Assembly: GCF_000471905.2 (NCBI RefSeq)
Contig: NW_006495044.1
Span: 3,830,849 to 3,894,848 of the forward strand
Direction: 5' to 3'
DNA from: Amborella trichopoda
Taxonomy: Eukaryota > Streptophyta > Magnoliopsida > Amborellales > Amborellaceae
DNA length: 64,000 nucleotides
In this document: positions 59,441-64,000 of the stretch, in pieces
Layout: each line of letters begins with the position of its first letter
Position numbering within the stretch: position 1 is the stretch's first letter
The notes under the pieces: generated by a model
What the model was told of the DNA's origin: nothing
Database searches by the model: none
What the model saw: the letters and a program-made list of their open reading frames with translations, nothing else
Made by a program: the position numbers and the translations under genes

Positions 59441-60185
59441 GACTAGAGAGATGTCATGAGCAACGCATTTAATGCTTTAATCCAAAATGGGATATGGGTA
59501 CTAGTACCATCACGAACATCAATGTTGTAGGCTACAAATGGATTTTTAAGATCAAGCGTCGGGTTAATGGATTGATTGAGCAACGCAAGGCACATCTTGT
59601 GGCAAAGGATATACTCAATAATCAAGGATTGACAACACATAAACTTTCAGTCCAGTTGTCAAGTATACTACCATAAGAACAATAGTGAGTATTATGGCCA
59701 ATTAGACAGCTGGATGTACACAATACATTTTTTCATGACCACCTTACAAATGAAGTGTTTATAGTCCAGCCATCACGTTTCATTGATCAACATCATTCGA
59801 TACATATTTGTCGCCTCTATGGGTTGAAACAAGCCCCACGATCATGGTTTCACCGTCTAGTACCTTTCTCATAGAGCTTGGCTTTGTAGGATGAAAAACA
59901 AACACTTCCCTCTTTATTTATAATGACAAATATTATGTGGCCTATATTCTTATCTATGTAGATGACATTATTATCATCGAGAATAGTGATATCTTCATTC
60001 AAACAATCCTCCATAAACTGGGCCGTGAATTTTCACTCAAAGATCTCGCCCCATTACATTTCTTCTTAGGGATGGAAGTCGTCCCTCATGATGTCGGGTT
60101 ACTTCTTTTACAATGCAAGTATATTATTGATCTACTTCAACAGAATAGTATGGATAGGGCAAAACCCCTGTCTACTCCACTTTCA
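59441..60185 (+). pseudogene. rt: Copia reverse transcriptase
   Basis: RVT_2 family text: GYKWIFKIKRRVNGLIEQRK (near 59530), QLDVHNTFFHDHLTNEVFI (near 59710), CRLYGLKQAPRSWFHRL (near 59810) and the catalytic AYILIYVDDIIII (59940). LGREFSLKDLAPLHFFLGME (near 60020) closes the domain. This is the only reverse transcriptase seen in the whole window. It is broken. Confidence 0.92.
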
Positions 60186-60915
60186 AGATTTGTGTTGCTA
60201 TCCCTTCATTCTGGTGACCCTCTTGACGATGTTACACTATCGGAGTACTAATGGGGCACTTCAATATTTGACCCTCACACGACTTGATATTGGGTATAGT
60301 GTCAACAGAGTCTGCTAATTCATGCATCGACCTACATTTGGTCACTGGGCAGCAGTGAAAAGAATTTTGCGCTATGTAAAGGGAACCTGGACATATGATC
60401 TCTTTGTTCGCCAGCCCCATAACCTAGACCTTTCTGCCTTCTCTGATGCTAACTAGGCCGATTGCCTTAATGATAGGAAATCCATTGCAGGATTTGCTAT
60501 TTTTATGGGCCCCAATCTTATATCTAGGAGCTCTCAGAAATAACAAACAGTGGCTCATTCAGACATAGAGGTGGAATATCGTGCGCTTGCTAGTTCCATT
60601 GCAAAATTAACTTGGTTGTAATCGCTACTTGGGGAACTTGGCATCTTCTTACATAAACTGCCTATTATTTGATGTTATAATGTGGGGGCTACCTATCTTA
60701 CTACTAACCTAGTTTTTCATGCATGCACTAAACATGTGAAAATCGATTTTCACTTTGTTTGTGACGAAGTATCGAAGAGAGATCTCAATGTGCTATTTAT
60801 CTCAACAAAGGATCAACTTACTGATATTTTTACAAAACCCTTATCCAAAAACAAGTTTCAAGATCTACAATCCAAACTCAATACGTTGAGCTTGAGGGGA
60901 TGTATAAAGAGATAA
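60186..60915 (+). pseudogene. rh: Copia RNase H and polyprotein end
   Basis: LQYLTLTRLDIGYSVNRVC (near 60260), AAVKRILRYVKGTW (near 60350), DLSAFSDAN, DRKSIAGFAIFMGPNLIS (near 60475) and TKHVKIDFHFVCDEV (near 60730) match the family. The end reads STKDQLTDIFTKPLS and LNTLSLRG, close to Ale/Retrofit elements. It is broken. Confidence 0.9.
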
Positions 60916-61021
60916 TACGTTGAGCTTGAGGGGATGTATACGTTGAGCTTGAGGGGATGTATAAAGAGATAACCTATAACCTATAAAGAGACAACGTGAT
61001 AATACGTTGAGCTTGAGGGGA
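60883..61021 (+). repeat. Fourfold repeat of the copia polypurine tract/LTR junction
   Basis: ACGTTGAGCTTGAGGGGATG starts at 60883, 60917, 60940 and 61004. Each copy is followed by all or part of the LTR start TGTATAAAGAGATAA. The last copy leads into the full 3' LTR. Confidence 0.92.
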
Positions 61022-61252
61022 TGTATAAAGAGATAACCTATAGTCTTTCAAATCATTGGGTTATCCCTAATATCTTGGTAAATCTCATTCAAAGTGATTG
61101 TTGTAACCAATATAAAGTCAAACCTATTCAAATTATGGTTGTAACAAACATAATCCAAATATATACGTAAACATGTACATCTTATATTATAAACAGACCA
61201 TCTATGATAGAAAAATGAGATAGAGACTTCTTTAAATTTGATTACCTCAATA
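61022..61252 (+). repeat. Copia 3' LTR
   Basis: It starts TGTATAAAGAG after the purine tract GAGGGGA and ends CCTCAATA. It aligns with 231-470. Confidence 0.9.
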
Positions 61253-61257
61253 CAAGC
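61253..61257. repeat. Target-site duplication of the copia element, right copy
   Basis: CAAGC lies here against TAAGC at 226-230. Confidence 0.6.
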
Positions 61258-62400
61258 CATTCATTTTGGCACATAGTTAGAGCCCCATTTTATGAGGGAG
61301 CTAGAATCTAATACGTGGATTGCGATGCGATTTGCACAACATACGAACCACTGCAGGCTACGGTTTTATGTGCAAAAAAAACCCTAGAATATTGGTAACT
61401 TCCATAAGATCCACAAAAGATATATATTTGGTCACTTGCATGGTGGTGAAGAGTAATTATCTTGAGCAGAGTTGACTGCAAATTGTCACTATCCTATATT
61501 GTTTTTTACAATATGTTTCAAAAGAATATGATAGGAAAGGAGACATATCGCAAATGTCGTTGCATACTGTTTCTATAGTACATGTAAGTCTTCACCGTTC
61601 ACTTTCAGCTGTAGCTGATGGAGATAAAATTCATTCTATGCCCATGTCTAATCAAGTGGAGGAATGATTCCTCTCTAATCTTGACAGTTGAAACGAAAAG
61701 TGTGGATTACATGTGTACTACAGAGACAATATGCACTACATGGGCAACGTCATTTGCCCATGTTAGCAAATATTGCTATGTTAATTTGTAATTGGGGTTT
61801 GGGCTACTATTAGATGTTTAGCATGAAACTGCCACTAGGATAACATCCAAGGCTCGATTTAGTTATGCCAATGCTAATGTAAAATTATGAAATCCAGCAA
61901 ATTCTTGTCATGTAGAATGTTTTTTGAGTTAGTTGTCTGAAGAAAACTTCTTAAAACAAGATTTGCTCTATTAATTGTTGGATTCCTATGGAGTGAGTCC
62001 CAATGCAATGGAAATACAAAAATTAATTTCCAAAATAAAGAAGGATATGAGTGTACATCCTTGCATTTTGTAGATCTTCTTCCGGTTTAGACAAGCCAGA
62101 GCTCTTCTTTGAAGTTCGAGAATTCGATACTAGCAACTGGGGTCTGGCCTCTTGACTACTAAAATCAGAAATTGAATCCACAACCCAAATCCTTGAGCCT
62201 TAATTTCTATGCCTTGAGAGTTCCTTGCACAAAAACATAGGATGGACTTTTTTCCTTTTCGTAGAGGAAGGATTAAGCTACTTAAAGGTGAAAGGATTGT
62301 CCCTTTTTCTTTCAAATGAGAGAACCTTTATGAAGAAAGGTGAGAAATAGGAAGGAGGTTCGTATATTGAGTTAATTTTGCGAAAGAACAATCTTTATAA
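61258..62400. other. Right flank, nothing recognised
   Basis: This is AT-rich sequence. Short frames lack any recognisable motif. A stretch near 61980 (TGTTGGATTCCTATGGAGTG) could be the start of a repeat, but nothing supports it. Confidence 0.4.
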
Positions 62401-62473
62401 AACTCTTCATGTCATTGTGCGATGATGAGTGTCACGGTGTGTATTAGTCTTTATGGTTACTAATTGGAGTGTG
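62401..62473 (+). repeat. Direct repeat, copy 1 (about 73 bases)
   Basis: It shares CTTCATGTCATTGTGC, GATGATGAGTGTCAC and GGTTACTAATTGGAGTGT with 62536-62609. The copies are about 85-90% identical and start 135 bases apart. Confidence 0.85.
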
Positions 62474-62535
62474 GTCAAGAAATTCATATGCAAATAAATG
62501 GTCTATCATAATAGCTTTACAATATTAATTTTTAG

Positions 62536-62609
62536 AACACTTTATGTCATCGTGCAGATGATGAATGTCACAATGTGTATTAATTTTATGGTTACTAATT
62601 GGAGTGTCG
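62536..62609 (+). repeat. Direct repeat, copy 2
   Basis: See the copy at 62401. The sequence between the copies is AT-rich and without a recognised feature. Confidence 0.85.
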
Positions 62610-63244
62610 TGCCAATGGTTTCCCTCAGCCTTATTAATATTTTGATTTGACATACTTCTATCCTAGATATGCTTGCAACCCAGTCGAAGAAAACATGACC
62701 ATGGGAAGATACACCAAGTAACAATGTCAAGCCTCCGCTTCATAATATCATTCAAGCTTACTTGGTGATTGGCAACTCCGACATGGTATAGTAGGGAATA
62801 GGGATCATCTTTTAAGCTTTTTTATATAAATAATGACAGCTTCATTAAATATATATGATATGAGGCAAATACCAAGTTGTAAATGATAAAAAGCATTGCC
62901 ATCCATATTGGATTTATACCATGTAGATCTTAATTCAACCGCTACCATGTGACATACCTCAGCTATACGTCACAAGGTCACACCAATGCTCTTAACCTAA
63001 CATCCTCGATGCTCAAACTTGGCTATCGTGTCAGTAACATGATCCGGTGAAGTGCTATATGAATCTGATTGATTTATAAGGTTGAATCTAATCTCTATCC
63101 CTTATCAATGAGACACTCACACACTCTATGTGTGCCTCATCCTCCAGTGTCTCTACAATGTGGGTAATCAATGCTATACGAGTAGCAAAGCTGCCTAATG
63201 ATATTTATCTTAGAAAGAATCACATGTTCTAGTGTGAATAAGGT
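62610..63244. other. Right flank, nothing recognised
   Basis: It is AT-rich, with no coding or RNA feature that I can support. Confidence 0.4.
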
Positions 63245-63384
63245 CAATGTGCATCCAGATAATATGCATATTCATCGACCAAATCATAATAATAATATGC
63301 ATATGCATCGAGAAAATCGTTCTAGTATGCATGATTTAAATGTGCATCCAGATAATATGCATATGTATCGAGCAAATCATAATA
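63245..63384 (+). repeat. ATGCAT-rich tandem repeat, 46-base unit
   Basis: Copies at 63245-63290 and 63339-63384 share AATGTGCATCCAGATAATAT, GCATAT, TATCGA/CATCGA and CAAATCATAATA. A partial unit lies between them (about 63294-63326). Confidence 0.85.
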
Positions 63385-64000
63385 CCTTAATTATTGTTGG
63401 GTGTATTTTTTTAGTAATCATGCAAAATTAAACACACTTTGAGATATGCGCCAAGGGCATGACCATGAGATAACAGACGCCAGATTGATATCTTGGAAGA
63501 CGATGGATAAACTATGCAAACCCAATGGGTATTGGTTCTTGAAGATATTTGCAAAGGTATACTCCTGATATAATATACAGATATGATATGTCTAGGATTC
63601 GCCATATGAAGGCCCCAATATTCCTTGATAGTCCTCATCGTCAGTTGATGCATATCAAAATCTGGTTGCTACAAATTTTATTTTTATTTTTTTTAACATT
63701 TATATGGGTAAAAGTTTTTCTTTTTTATTAGGTTTAATTTCTTAAAACATGATTAGTATATTTTTTTCACGTTAGTTTGATAAAGTTGTCACACCCCAAG
63801 AATTTACAATACTGATATTCCTGATATGTGACAGTCAAAACAAAGCAATTTTAGATATCTACCATGCATTGAATCAAAATCAAAACCCCCTTTTATTTTT
63901 TGATTGTTTTGAAATTTTAGGATTATTATATAAACTCTGTTCATAACTAATATTAACATAAAGGCCTAAACATATATACATCTCTTGACAGGACAAATTT
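63385..64000. other. Right flank; possible start of another repeat near 63789
   Basis: Mostly AT-rich. TGTCACACCCCAAGAA at 63789 and GTGACAG 40 bases later resemble the TGTCACACCCC start seen in some plant LTRs. The window ends before this can be judged. Confidence 0.25.

Larger units (their letters stand above)
231..61252 (+). mobile_element. Ty1/copia LTR retrotransposon (outermost host of the nest)
   Basis: This element is split by a 55.7 kb insertion. Its own sequence is about 5.3 kb, a normal copia length. Its parts in order are the 5' LTR (231-470), the iMet-type primer site, a CT-rich leader, then (after the insertion) gag, protease, integrase, reverse transcriptase, RNase H, a polypurine tract and the 3' LTR (61022-61252). 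Integrase lying before reverse transcriptase defines Ty1/copia. The short LTRs and the C-terminal wording of RNase H suggest the Ale/Retrofit lineage, which is an inference. The LTRs are about 85-90% identical by eye. The coding part is broken many times (more than ten), so this is an old fossil. Confidence 0.92.

Noticed and set aside
61480-61640. Possible host exon/intron borders (CATGTAAGTC, TTTCAGCTGTAG)
   Set aside because: The motifs are too short and no coding stretch accompanies them.

Overview
This is plant nuclear repeat DNA. I recognise no host gene. About 61 of the 64 kb is one four-level nest of LTR retrotransposons. The evidence for a plant is a Ty1/copia element with a tRNA-iMet-type primer site, large Ty3/gypsy elements of the Tat/Ogre type (primer site of the TGGCGACTCC type), and a plant mobile domain (PMD, aminotransferase-like) gene. 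The sequence does not identify the species.

Layout, outermost to innermost. (1) A small Ty1/copia element on the + strand (231-61252) has 0.24 kb LTRs, and its own sequence is only 231-748 and 56496-61252. (2) Gypsy-A, + strand (749-56495), sits in the copia leader and has a perfect CTCAT target duplication. (3) Gypsy-B, - strand (13190-55065), sits in the 3' LTR of A, with TCTTT duplicated. (4) Gypsy-C, - strand (17602-38194), sits in the 3' non-coding part of B, with ATCTT/GTCTT duplicated. The nesting order gives relative age: copia oldest, C youngest. By eye the LTR pairs are roughly 83-90% identical, so all the insertions are old, and every coding part is broken.

A, B and C are related members of one large-LTR family (LTRs about 2.9-3.8 kb). 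B and C carry, in element orientation, a gag with a long N-terminal extension and two zinc-knuckle-like segments, then a retropepsin, and then a PMD gene on the opposite strand with its own TATA-like promoter. After that comes a repeat-rich 3' region and the 3' LTR. I see no reverse transcriptase, RNase H or integrase in A, B or C, so they look non-autonomous. A shows gag and the remains of the antisense leader only. The copia element supplies the only reverse transcriptase in the window.

Three features recur in all the gypsy elements and are the most interesting signals. The first is the U5 part of each LTR: a pyrimidine-rich microsatellite (in RNA sense) followed by a tandem array of 11-18 hairpin-forming units, with a different unit sequence in each subfamily. 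The second is the 3' region, which repeats short segments complementary to the element's own primer-binding site. The third is the antisense PMD gene, with a conserved TATA box and a leader full of GGCGCTAGG-type repeats.

The flanks (1-225 and 61258-64000) are AT-rich and hold only short repeats and a possible start of another repeat near 63789.
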